From: Vibrio rarus
Lineage (GTDB): Bacteria > Pseudomonadota > Gammaproteobacteria > Enterobacterales > Vibrionaceae
Assembly: GCF_024347075.1 (NCBI RefSeq)
Contig: NZ_AP024901.1
Span: 930,001 to 994,000, forward strand
Length of the DNA stretch: 64,000 nucleotides
Direction: 5' to 3'
Shown here: piece by piece, positions 15,001-20,364 of the stretch
Layout: each line of letters begins with the position of its first letter
How positions within the stretch are numbered: position 1 is the first letter of the stretch
Position numbers and translations under genes: made by a program
The notes under the pieces: model-generated
Databases searched by the model: none
Seen by the model: only the letters and a program-made list of their open reading frames with translations
Told to the model about the DNA's origin: nothing

Positions 15001-18000
15001 GAGCCTAATGCGTTAATTGAGTATTCAACCGATGGTGGACATTCATGGTCGAGCACCTTCACAGCAGCGGAAGGGACGAATAACGTTGAAGTGCGTCAAA
15101 CGGACGTGGCGGGGAATAGTTCAGCCTCGACTTCAATCAGTTTTACGCTTGATACTAAGGTCACTGAGCCGACATTAAGTGTGCCACAGGCGCAATCAGG
15201 TCATGAGTACAATGCGAATGAAGTGGGGCCTGATGGCAAGATTACGGTGGCCATTACGTTACCGACTGATGCGGTAGCAGGTGATACGTTGACCATAGAT
15301 GGAGCTAAGCATACTCTTAGTCAACAAGACATTGCCACTCAATCAGTGTCTCACGAAGTGTTGCCGGGTCATGACATTAAAGTGACGTTGACAGACCAAG
15401 CTGGTAATACGTCACATGAGGTGAGTGCGACACTGGCCACAGCCGATGTCACGGCCGGCACCATCAGCATTACCGATCCAATCAGTGGCGATAACGTCAT
15501 TAACGGTACCGAGTCCGGGCAGGATTTAACGGTGTCGGGCACGACAACGGGCATTGAAGCGGGTCAACAGGTTGCGGTGGCGTTTAATGGCCACACGGTA
15601 CACGGCACTGTTGAGCAAAACGGAACATGGAGTGTGAACGTTCCGTCGAGTGCCATGACCGATGGTCAAGATTTGGATATTACGGCTAACGTGAGTGATA
15701 AGGCGGGTAACCCTGCTTCAGCACAGCCACATACAATGCATGTGGACACAAGCACAATGACGCCAACCTTAAACCCTCTGGATCATGCTCAGCACTACCC
15801 AACAGGGACGCCAGTGATCAGCGGGCATGCTGAGGCTGGTGCGAGAGTGACAATTAAAGATGGCAGCAGCATTTTAGGTACTGTAGTGGCTAACGCACAC
15901 GGAGAGTTCAAGTTCTCAGTACCAGCAACGGCCAAGTTGAAGGATGGTGACCATCACATCACTGCTACAGCGGTCGATGTGGCAGGGAATAGCTCGGCGC
16001 AAAGTCATGCTATTGACATCAACGTAGACACTAGCATTAAAGCGCCAAGTGTGGCGTTTACTGATACGTCTATCAGTAAGGGTGAAAGTACGGCTGTGGT
16101 CATTAAAGGTTTTCTTTCTGATTATGATATTGACAGCACGACACATATTAGCAAGGTGGATATCTCTGACTCTAAGGGCACGGTAATACATTTACAAGCG
16201 TCTCAGGTAGCAGCTCTTAATCAGTCGTTAAAACATAGTCCTCTTGGTCATTTTAGTTTACGCGGAATTGACGTATCAAAATTACATGATGGCGATCTTA
16301 AAGTGACAGTAACGGCTACTGATGCTGCGGGTAACTCTTTGGCTGGAGATGGTCGGGCTGTATTAGACACAAGCATAGCTCAGCCTACAGTACACCTAAT
16401 TAATAGTAGCCGCTCTACGTCAAACTTGATTAATAATAATGAGCAAGATCATGCCATTATCATAGGTAATATTGATCATACTGATGGCAGTGAAAAACTA
16501 ACGAGCCTTTATGTGACGGATCAAAAGGATCATTTGGTGGCTGTGGATCTAAAAGGGGTTAAGGTTGACCCTGCTACGGGTGGTTTCAGTATACATAATG
16601 TGGATTTATCTAATAGTGGTTTTGTAGATGGTCCATTGACTGTGCATGCCGTTGTCACTGATGGTGCGGGAAATACGAGTACAGGTACGGGAAGTGCAAC
16701 CCTTGATAGAGTTGCCCCAGATGCCCCACATTTGAAATCAATTGATCCAAGTAATAATACAATGCCAATTATTAAAGGTAGCGGAGAGCCAGGCAGTACT
16801 ATTACCATAAGTAGTGGGCATAAAAATTTAGATTATGTAACTGTAGGTAAAAATGGGGAATTTAGTTATCAATTAAAAACGCCGTTAACCGATGGTAGTC
16901 ACATTACCGCAACTGCAACAGATGCAAGTGGTAATGAATCCGCCCCAACAACAATACCAACTAATATTGATACTCTTGCCCCTAATAAGCCTACAGTGGG
17001 TTTGAAAAATGATACTGGTCATTCACATACAGACCATATTACAAAAGATGGAAGCCTTAATGTAGGTCATGAGCCTCATGCAACAGTGCAATATGCCGTT
17101 GGAAATAATCATCAATGGCATAATCATTTTACACCTAAACAAGGGAGCAATATCGTTCATGTTAGGCAAGTGGATGCTGTAGGTAACCACTCCGATTCAA
17201 CGTCTTTTGAATTTACATTAGATACTAAGATCAAAGTCCCTCATTTATCTATAGATAATGAGCATAGTTCAACTCCGATTATTAAAGGTCAAACAGATCC
17301 TAATGCCTCGGTACAAATTTTGGAATCTGGAAAAGAAATTGGTCATGTTACTGCTGATAAAAATGGTTTATTTACATTTAATATGGGCTCGGAACATCAC
17401 AAACTATCGGAGGGTGATCATAAATTTACAGCAATAGTTACTGATAAGGCCGGAAATTCACATGGCTCAGATAATAGTGTTAGCGCCCATGTAGAAGCTC
17501 TTAAACTTGTTTATGCGCCACCGGGAGTAAACTCTAATTTAGGCTCGAGTGATGATAAAAGAATTATTCATGGTTCATTTTCACAGGTTAAATCTAATGA
17601 TCATGATGTGCATCTAAGGATTGATGGGCACGATGTTATTATTGATGAAAATCGACATATATCTACAACAGATCATCAGATAAAAGTGATTGACGTACAA
17701 CATTCTTCTAATAGCACAAATATTCAATCTAGAATAGGTGAAATAGTGTCGCTAAATGGGGTAGATCACAAAATACAGTCTATAAACGGATCTGGCATGT
17801 ATATATATTTAGATGGTCGACCGTCTGATTATAATCTAGGACAAACAATAACAGGTGATGGTAAGGGTGGTTTCACTATAGACGGTGGGATATCAAGTAC
17901 TACTGGTAGTCATTTTGAAGTGGGACCAATACATGGCTTGAAAGGTATTATTTTTGGTACAGGCGAAACATACTTGGCATCTAATGGTTCTGTACAACAT

Positions 18001-18699
18001 CAAGATATGTTGACTAACTATGAAACATTTATGATGAATATGGATACTTTTCTCCATCCAACGACCCAAACATCAGGAACACATAGAGTTATAACTATGG
18101 TAGAGAACGGAGAGGGAACGCCGTTCAAAATATTTAATGGGGCAGGTAAATTAATTGGGTCTAATAACGACTCTAATGGTGGTAAGAATATCCATATTCA
18201 AGAACATGACTTACCTGGATTACATATTCAAATACCTAAAGATAGTCAAATAACGCTGCACTTTGAAGCTCATCTGGAAGATAACCATGGGCATCAAGTT
18301 GGGCAAGGGCTAACCTGGCATTTTGATGTTCAACAGGGTGATCATATGGGTAAAATTGATCATGTTGAAAATCATAGTTCAAGCAATGATGAACCTATGC
18401 ATGACATTCCATCAATAACGTTATCGTCACTTGGCAATGACAATGCTCAGCATAGTTCGGGTGCTAATGTTTATCTTGAGCAATTAGGTTTGGACGCACA
18501 ACACAGCGATCATGCACAGAATGTACCGAGTGATATTGATGTAGTGCTTGCTCATGGTACAGAGGTCAAACTTGATGATAATGGTATGCCAGTTGATACC
18601 CATTCAGATCAGGGAGGACATAGTGATCATGCAGATAATGACTCCGTTAATGAGCATCATCATTTAATTCATAACGATTGGGGTGATACGCATCATTAA
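1..18699 (+). CDS. giant VCBS/Ig-like repeat adhesin, 5'-partial
   Basis: This is a very large secreted surface protein of the BapA/LapA type, likely used for attachment or biofilm. The frame is open from base 1. The first ATG is at 34 but has no ribosome binding site and the protein starts inside repeat-like sequence, so the true start and any N-terminal retention module lie upstream. From the ATG there are 6221 residues. VCBS-type repeats ending in GTND fill about residues 45-450. A long module occurs three times (about 450, 813 and 1528). Nine copies of a 362-residue Ig-like unit run from about 1797 to 5054, then a partial copy and non-identical Ig-like domains to about 5830. A unique His/Asp-rich tail follows. 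I see no GGxGxDxLx RTX nonapeptides. The adjacent type I exporter (19072-24054, opposite strand) is the likely secretion machine. The role is inferred from architecture. Confidence 0.9.
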   Translation, partial: TYIAHQISPVVMSSFTQNQHQGQVSFTLLHNVTATDNSHTSYAYLTPPVNGVPSTGTVKEDSQIETHGTVEATNSQVGQALTYTADHIHGQYGEFTLNSKSGEWVYTLDNSHHQNLALGETHTEVLHVTITNVAGVATHQDVTVTVQGTNDTPVIISQEQHGSTTEDGTLVADGQISATDVDNGAVLTYTPDSEQGNYGSFTLEKDTGKWTYRLDNQTHQSLAQGESHTEVMLVTVTDDKGATATQQVTVTVVGTNDQPVLNHITSQIVDEGEPVITGHITSTDIDHGDLATYSTSFKHSGFTLNPDGSYTLDPTDASFEHLAVGEHETLIIPVIATDNHGGVSQPQNLIIRVDGTNDNPVVSHITSQTVNEGDKAITGQVTSTDIDHGDTATYGTSFKHSGFTLNQDGSYSLDPTDASFEHLAVGEYETLIIPVVATDNHGGVSQPQNLIIKVEGTNDKPILSVNTASVEAGSLTETDVDTGDTHTFQILDGQQGSQSVHGQFGDLVLDESTGAYTYSAHAGVQGMGYDAQTQQYRGQESFHVQVSDNHGGVDDKYITFEVQGTVAAPTTSGQPGPITTTVVAPTNPTTQAALPQVTDTPPTLTPLAPVPTNAVTLDLTDGSDTGSSHSDDLTSSQTPTMSGTTDIPFSVVTISENGQVLGTATSDAQGIYSVQLSKLDGSGAGIEHTLTAEAVAPSMDASQAVKSSPLAVTVDNAVTATDATNSATEDQTTLVNGQLTLSSDTGGDAVVTTTGDIAGQYGTYHLEADGSYTYKLDNANTDVQALAESGQTAIDTLTYEVVDAAGNMQTANLVITISGTNDNPILSVNTASVEAGSLTETDVDTGDTHTFQILDGQQGSQSVQGQFGDLVLDESTGAYTYSAHAGVQGMGYDAQTQQYRGQESFHVQVSDNHGGVDDKYITFEVQGTVAAPTTSGQPGPITTTVVAPTNPTTQAALPQVTDTPPILTPLAPVPTNAVTLDLTDGSDTGSSHSDDLTSSQTPIMSGTTHIPFSVVTISENGQVLGTATSDAQGIYSVQLATLTGSDAGIAHTLTAQAVAPSTDASHAVQSSPLAVTVDTAVTATDATNSATEDQTSLVHGQLTLSSDTGGDAVVTTTGDIASQYGMYHLEADGSYTYKLDNANTDVQALAESGQTAIDTLTYEVVDAAGHTQTANLVITITGTNDAPVVTITPDTKGDNSQGTVISTDVDTGDKATYATINSHGLFGDLTVDATTGHYQYAQSTPSVSGMTLDASTGVYHGTEVFAVTATDLHGAVTTQYMTMQVEATLSQSTTGGQPTITTTVSQTPTFSQSAPTPSTSTAAPALMGNATLTLAHSSDTFGAQGTDHDGITSDTTPTIEGTTTQPFSKVELIDNGKVVGTTYSDKDGHYSVDTSTLTGSETGVAHTLTAQVTAPGASSATTASHDVTVTIDTRVAPTNADGSATEDQLAGATTGSISSHYEAGAQVTTTDVKGMFGTVHFSADGSYTYDLDSSHKEIQQLAESGQTATDTLTYEVVDAAGHTQTANLVITISGTNDNPILSVNTASVEAGSLTETDVDTGDTHTFQILDGQQGSQSVQGQFGDLVLDENTGAYTYSAHAGVQGMGYDAQTQQYRGQESFHVQVSDNHGGVDDKYITFEVQGTVAAPTTSGQPGPITTTVVAPTNPATQAALLQVTDTPPILTPLAPVPTNAVTLDLTDGSDTGRSHSDDLTSSQTPTMSGTTDIPFSVVTISENGQVLGTATSDAQGIYSVQLSKLDGSGAGIEHTLTAEAVAPSMDASQAVKSSPLVMTIDTSIQDPILQVPTPHSGHEYNANEVGSDGKITVAITLPTDAVAGDTLTIDGAKHTLSQQDIATQSVSHEVLPGHDIKVTLIDQAGNTSKEVSATLATADTAIPDAPTLHWPNALNPVHNSDNTPEILGHAEPNAQVAISIDGSVVTTVKADVHGAFSYTPAILGEGPHEVTATATDAAGNSSPASTPLTTVVDTTVPDTLKVGLEQDTGRSDTDLITQDGQLHIEGQESGSTLEYSIDNGKTWTNSFVPKAGENTVSVRQVDAAGNPSLASTDLKFTLDNAVSAPIVQLVTDSGRSSTDGLTNTSTLDVQGIEGGALVEYSTDAGQTWLKTFTATEGVNHVEVRQTDVAGNKSAVTLFSFTLDTKVTEPTLSVPQAQSGHEYNANEVGSDGKITVAITLPTDAVAGDTLTIDGAKHTLSQQDIATQSVSHEVLPGHDIKVTLIDQAGNTSKEVSATLATADTAIPDAPTLHWPNALNPVHNSDNTPEILGHAEPNAQVAISIDGSVVTTVKADVHGAFSYTPAILGEGPHEVTATATDAAGNSSPASTPLTTVVDTTVPDTLKVGLEQDTGRSDTDLITQDGQLHIEGQESGSTLEYSIDNGKTWTNSFVPKAGENTVSVRQVDAAGNPSLASTDLKFTLDNAVSAPIVQLVTDSGRSSTDGLTNTSTLDVQGIEGGALVEYSTDAGQTWLKTFTATEGVNHVEVRQTDVAGNKSAVTLFSFTLDTKVTEPTLSVPQAQSGHEYNANEVGSDGKITVAITLPTDAVAGDTLTIDGAKHTLSQQDIATQSVSHEVLPGHDIKVTLIDQAGNTSKEVSATLATADTAIPDAPTLHWPNALNPVHNSDNTPEILGHAEPNAQVAISIDGSVVTTVKADVHGAFSYTPAILGEGPHEVTATATDAAGNSSPASTPLTTVVDTTVPDTLKVGLEQDTGRSDTDLITQDGQLHIEGQESGSTLEYSIDNGKTWTNSFVPKAGENTVSVRQVDAAGNPSLASTDLKFTLDNAVSAPIVQLVTDSGRSSTDGLTNTSTLDVQGIEGGALVEYSTDAGQTWLKTFTATEGVNHVEVRQTDVAGNKSAVTLFSFTLDTKVTEPTLSVPQAQSGHEYNANEVGSDGKITVAITLPTDAVAGDTLTIDGAKHTLSQQDIATQSVSHEVLPGHDIKVTLIDQAGNTSKEVSATLATADTAIPDAPTLHWPNALNPVHNSDNTPEILGHAEPNAQVAISIDGSVVTTVKADVHGAFSYTPAILGEGPHEVTATATDAAGNSSPASTPLTTVVDTTVPDTLKVGLEQDTGRSDTDLITQDGQLHIEGQESGSTLEYSIDNGKTWTNSFVPKAGENTVSVRQVDAAGNPSLASTDLKFTLDNAVSAPIVQLVTDSGRSSTDGLTNTSTLDVQGIEGGALVEYSTDAGQTWLKTFTATEGVNHVEVRQTDVAGNKSAVTLFSFTLDTKVTEPTLSVPQAQSGHEYNANEVGSDGKITVAITLPTDAVAGDTLTIDGAKHTLSQQDIATQSVSHEVLPGHDIKVTLIDQAGNTSKEVSATLATADTAIPDAPTLHWPNALNPVHNSDNTPEILGHAEPNAQVAISIDGSVVTTVKADVHGAFSYTPAILGEGPHEVTATATDAAGNSSPASTPLTTVVDTTVPDTLKVGLEQDTGRSDTDLITQDGQLHIEGQEAGSTLEYSIDNGKTWTNSFVPKAGENTVSVRQVDAAGNPSLASTDLKFTLDNAVSAPIVQLVTDSGRSSTDGLTNTSTLDVQGIEGGALVEYSTDAGQTWLKTFTATEGVNHVEVRQTDVAGNKSAVTLFSFTLDTKVTEPTLSVPQAQSGHEYNANEVGSDGKITVAITLPTDAVAGDTLTIDGAKHTLSQQDIATQSVSHEVLPGHDIKVTLIDQAGNTSKEVSATLATADTAIPDAPTLHWPNALNPVHNSDNTPEILGHAEPNAQVAISIDGSVVTTVKADVHGAFSYTPAILGEGPHEVTATATDAAGNSSPASTPLTTVVDTTVPDTLKVGLEQDTGRSDTDLITQDGQLHIEGQEAGSTLEYSIDNGKTWTNSFVPKAGENTVSVRQVDAAGNPSLASTDLKFTLDNAVSAPIVQLVTDSGRSSTDGLTNTSTLDVQGIEGGALVEYSTDAGQTWLKTFTATEGVNHVEVRQTDVAGNKSAVTLFSFTLDTKVTEPTLSVPQAQSGHEYNANEVGSDGKITVAITLPTDAVAGDTLTIDGAKHTLSQQDIATQSVSHEVLPGHDIKVTLIDQAGNTSKEVSATLATADTAIPDAPTLHWPNALNPVHNSDNTPEILGHAEPNAQVAISIDGSVVTTVKADVHGAFSYTPAILGEGPHEVTATATDAAGNSSPASTPLTTVVDTTVPDTLKVGLEQDTGRSDTDLITQDGQLHIEGQESGSTLEYSIDNGKTWTNSFVPKAGENTVSVRQVDAAGNPSLASTDLKFTLDNAVSAPIVQLVTDSGRSSTDGLTNTSTLDVQGIEGGALVEYSTDAGQTWLKTFTATEGVNHVEVRQTDVAGNKSAVTLFSFTLDTKVTEPTLSVPQAQSGHEYNANEVGSDGKITVAITLPTDAVAGDTLTIDGAKHTLSQQDIATQSVSHEVLPGHDIKVTLIDQAGNTSKEVSATLATADTAIPDAPTLHWPNALNPVHNSDNTPEILGHAEPNAQVAISIDGSVVTTVKADVHGAFSYTPAILGEGPHEVTATATDAAGNSSPASTPLTTVVDTTVPDTLKVGLEQDTGRSDTDLITQDGQLHIEGQESGSTLEYSIDNGKTWTNSFVPKAGENTVSVRQVDAAGNPSLASTDLKFTLDNAVSAPIVQLVTDSGRSSTDGLTNTSTLDVQGIEGGALVEYSTDAGQTWLKTFTATEGVNHVEVRQTDVAGNKSAVTLFSFTLDTKVTEPTLSVPQAQSGHEYNANEVGSDGKITVAITLPTDAVAGDTLTIDGAKHTLSQQDIATQSVSHEVLPGHDIKVTLIDQAGNTSKEVSATLATADTAIPDAPTLHWPNALNPVHNSDNTPEILGHAEPNAQVAISIDGSVVTTVKADVHGAFSYTPAILGEGPHEVTATATDAAGNSSPASTPLTTVVDTTVPDTLKVGLEQDTGRSDTDLITQDGQLHIEGQEAGSTLEYSIDNGKTWTNSFVPKAGENTVSVRQVDAAGNPSLASTDLKFTLDNAASAPTVTLTTDSGSSATDGLTNIGTLEVTDTEPNALIEYSTDGGHSWSSTFTAAEGTNNVEVRQTDVAGNSSASTSISFTLDTKVTEPTLSVPQAQSGHEYNANEVGPDGKITVAITLPTDAVAGDTLTIDGAKHTLSQQDIATQSVSHEVLPGHDIKVTLTDQAGNTSHEVSATLATADVTAGTISITDPISGDNVINGTESGQDLTVSGTTTGIEAGQQVAVAFNGHTVHGTVEQNGTWSVNVPSSAMTDGQDLDITANVSDKAGNPASAQPHTMHVDTSTMTPTLNPLDHAQHYPTGTPVISGHAEAGARVTIKDGSSILGTVVANAHGEFKFSVPATAKLKDGDHHITATAVDVAGNSSAQSHAIDINVDTSIKAPSVAFTDTSISKGESTAVVIKGFLSDYDIDSTTHISKVDISDSKGTVIHLQASQVAALNQSLKHSPLGHFSLRGIDVSKLHDGDLKVTVTATDAAGNSLAGDGRAVLDTSIAQPTVHLINSSRSTSNLINNNEQDHAIIIGNIDHTDGSEKLTSLYVTDQKDHLVAVDLKGVKVDPATGGFSIHNVDLSNSGFVDGPLTVHAVVTDGAGNTSTGTGSATLDRVAPDAPHLKSIDPSNNTMPIIKGSGEPGSTITISSGHKNLDYVTVGKNGEFSYQLKTPLTDGSHITATATDASGNESAPTTIPTNIDTLAPNKPTVGLKNDTGHSHTDHITKDGSLNVGHEPHATVQYAVGNNHQWHNHFTPKQGSNIVHVRQVDAVGNHSDSTSFEFTLDTKIKVPHLSIDNEHSSTPIIKGQTDPNASVQILESGKEIGHVTADKNGLFTFNMGSEHHKLSEGDHKFTAIVTDKAGNSHGSDNSVSAHVEALKLVYAPPGVNSNLGSSDDKRIIHGSFSQVKSNDHDVHLRIDGHDVIIDENRHISTTDHQIKVIDVQHSSNSTNIQSRIGEIVSLNGVDHKIQSINGSGMYIYLDGRPSDYNLGQTITGDGKGGFTIDGGISSTTGSHFEVGPIHGLKGIIFGTGETYLASNGSVQHQDMLTNYETFMMNMDTFLHPTTQTSGTHRVITMVENGEGTPFKIFNGAGKLIGSNNDSNGGKNIHIQEHDLPGLHIQIPKDSQITLHFEAHLEDNHGHQVGQGLTWHFDVQQGDHMGKIDHVENHSSSNDEPMHDIPSITLSSLGNDNAQHSSGANVYLEQLGLDAQHSDHAQNVPSDIDVVLAHGTEVKLDDNGMPVDTHSDQGGHSDHADNDSVNEHHHLIHNDWGDTHH
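1381..5372 (+). repeat. three copies of a long VCBS-type module inside the adhesin
   Basis: A block beginning with the codons for ILSVNTASVEAG starts at about 1381, 2470 and 4615. The first two copies are directly successive with a 1089-bp (363-codon) period and differ by scattered substitutions. The third is separated by a related but diverged block (about 3540-4610) and ends near 5372, where the 1086-bp array begins. Each copy holds a cadherin/VCBS-like domain, a Pro/Thr-rich linker and an Ig-like domain. Confidence 0.85.
5422..15447 (+). repeat. 1086-bp tandem array, nine copies plus a partial tenth
   Basis: The unit begins with codons for SGHEYNANEVG and recurs every 1086 bp at 5422, 6508, 7594, 8680, 9766, 10852, 11938, 13024 and 14110. 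A partial tenth copy starts at 15196 and fades near 15447. Each unit encodes 362 residues made of about four Ig-like domains. Copies 1-8 are almost identical, differing at a handful of bases. Copy 9 keeps its first two thirds but its last 300 bp (from about 14885) are diverged. The period is a multiple of three, so gain or loss of units keeps the frame. Confidence 0.95.
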
Positions 18700-18717
18700 C
18701 TTAATGGGGCACTAATT

Positions 18718-18748
18718 AAAATGCCTGCTAATTATAGCGGGCATTTTT
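18718..18748 (+). terminator. rho-independent terminator of the adhesin gene
   Basis: A hairpin with arms AATGCCTGCT and AGCGGGCATT (one G-U pair) is followed by a run of T. It begins about 19 bases after the adhesin stop codon. Confidence 0.85.
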
Positions 18749-18839
18749 AATAATGGCTCTTGAATTAAGTATAGATGATACGGATTGTTTAATTTTAAAT
18801 ATGATTAATAGATCTAGAAGTTAGATGGTTCAGAGACGT

Positions 18840-18880
18840 ACTACGGTGGTATTATACGCTTGTTATCCGTAGTGTTTTTT
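18840..18880 (+). terminator. possible second terminator hairpin
   Basis: Arms ACTACGG and CCGTAGT enclose a 20-base loop and are followed by GTTTTTT. The loop is long for a terminator, so this is only a candidate backup or a remnant. Confidence 0.35.
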
Positions 18881-18891
18881 GAGGATAGATA

Positions 18892-19000
18892 ATACCAATC
18901 GCACTAAATAACTGGTCATTCCAGCTTGTTAAAATACTCGATAACTGCGTTAGAATTTTTCCTGCGCTATTTCTGATCACTTACTTAGTGTGATTGGTAT
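18892..19000. repeat. 109-bp element with 16-bp terminal inverted repeats (MITE-like)
   Basis: The ends are ATACCAATCGCACTAA on the left and TTAGTGTGATTGGTAT on the right, inverted repeats with one mismatch. The interior is non-coding. It lies between the convergent adhesin and exporter genes. The layout is that of a small non-autonomous mobile or palindromic dispersed repeat. No second copy is seen in this window. Confidence 0.6.
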
Positions 19001-19007
19001 AAGAATA

Positions 19008-19042
19008 TAAAAAAGCCAAAACAAATATGCTTTGGCTTTTTT
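19008..19042 (-). terminator. bidirectional terminator after the type I secretion operon
   Basis: Arms AAAAGCCAAA and TTTGGCTTTT flank a 10-base loop, with an A-run on one side and a T-run on the other, so it can act on both strands. It sits 30 bases past the stop of the HlyD-type gene. Confidence 0.85.
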
Positions 19043-19071
19043 ATATATAGGTGAAGGTATTATCTTGTTGT

Positions 19072-20364
19072 CTATCTTTCACCGAAGGCATGACTGACAT
19101 TGGTATAAATTGGTTTCCATAAATATTGGAATACGGTTTTCTCACCAGTGGTGATATCTACTTCACCAGTCATCCCAGGTATAATATTAAATCGATCTGG
19201 ATTGTCACCAAAATACCCTTTATTTAATTCTATGATGACATCGTAATAGATTTCACCTCTTTGTGTTTGGCTTGTAGTCGGTGAAATTTCAGTCACCTTG
19301 CCTTTTAGTGCACCAAAGCGGCTGTAATCAAAGGCATCCACTTTAACTCGTGCCGCCTGACCAATTGAAACAAAACCGATATCTCTAGGGGAAAGCTTAG
19401 CTTTAAATGAAGACGTTCCATCAACAGGCACGATTTCTACCACTGTACCACCCGGTTTGATAACCCCGCCATTACGTGTGGTAGGCAAACTTTGTACTAA
19501 TCCTTTTACAGGGGACTTGACTAAAGTATTCGTGAGCTTGGCTTGTCCTGAACGTATCCTGGCATTAAGGGCTGATAAATCAGACATAGCCTCTGCTCTA
19601 TTTTTACTCGTATCACGTTTTACTTCCGCCAGTAGTTGCTCTACTTTGCTTTGGCTGGACTCAGCTTGTTTAATTAAAACGGATTTTTTAGATTTCGCTT
19701 CTTCGAGGTCACTTTCTAAAGAAGATATTTTTTGATTCATTTCCAATACTTGCACTTCAGACACATTGCCTGATCGTTGGCCTTTTTTGAGGATCCGTAA
19801 CTCTTTTTTTGTAGAGTTTAATTGGCGTTCTTGTGCGGGGATTTGACGAATTATACCTTTTAATTCTTCGGCAATACGTTCGCTTTCTTTTTCTAATACA
19901 ACTCGTTTTTTCAGATACAGAGATTTGTTTGCGGCCAATTGAGCTCGCTGCTCTGCAACAACTTTAGGATAGCGCTCTTCGTATAATGAAAAATCTGGTT
20001 CCCTCTCATCAATTAAGGCAGTCATCCTTTCAATTCTTAAACGCAATGACGCCTCTTTAGAGTGCAACTCTTCTAAGGCTGTTGTTTGAAAAGTGGCATC
20101 AAATTCAACAATAGGATCACCGATGTTTACTAGTTGTCCACGCTTAACAAAGATTTTTTTTAATTTTCCACCTAGTTCACTTTGGATAACTTGACGTTCG
20201 CCTTGGGGAATAACAGCGCCTTTAGCTTTGGCTATTTCATCGACTTTAGTTAACACCGTCCACCCAATAAATAAGATGATACACGCACCAATGAGTAGGC
20301 TACTGATGGTGAGTAAGCGACGCGTTATATCTGACTCAATGACTTCAATGGTGGATTTATGCAT
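19072..20364 (-). CDS. HlyD-family type I secretion periplasmic adaptor
   Basis: This is the membrane-fusion component linking an inner-membrane ABC exporter to an outer-membrane TolC-type channel. The 430-residue protein has a short cytoplasmic N-terminus and one membrane segment at about residues 16-38. A barrel-sandwich half-motif follows, then a long Lys/Glu-rich coiled-coil region (about 85-270), a second half-motif (GLVQSLPTTRNGGVIKPGG) and a beta-barrel. The C-terminus ends with the TGEKTVFQYLWKP stretch typical of type I adaptors. It overlaps the upstream ABC gene by 8 bp, indicating one operon. The probable substrate is the giant adhesin on the other side. No TolC/LapE gene is present in the window. 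Confidence 0.9.
   Translation of the reverse strand: MHKSTIEVIESDITRRLLTISSLLIGACIILFIGWTVLTKVDEIAKAKGAVIPQGERQVIQSELGGKLKKIFVKRGQLVNIGDPIVEFDATFQTTALEELHSKEASLRLRIERMTALIDEREPDFSLYEERYPKVVAEQRAQLAANKSLYLKKRVVLEKESERIAEELKGIIRQIPAQERQLNSTKKELRILKKGQRSGNVSEVQVLEMNQKISSLESDLEEAKSKKSVLIKQAESSQSKVEQLLAEVKRDTSKNRAEAMSDLSALNARIRSGQAKLTNTLVKSPVKGLVQSLPTTRNGGVIKPGGTVVEIVPVDGTSSFKAKLSPRDIGFVSIGQAARVKVDAFDYSRFGALKGKVTEISPTTSQTQRGEIYYDVIIELNKGYFGDNPDRFNIIPGMTGEVDITTGEKTVFQYLWKPIYTNVSHAFGER

Noticed and set aside
5422..15195. Regular repeats considered as a CRISPR-like array
   Set aside because: The units are 1086 bp, coding and contiguous, with no spacers.
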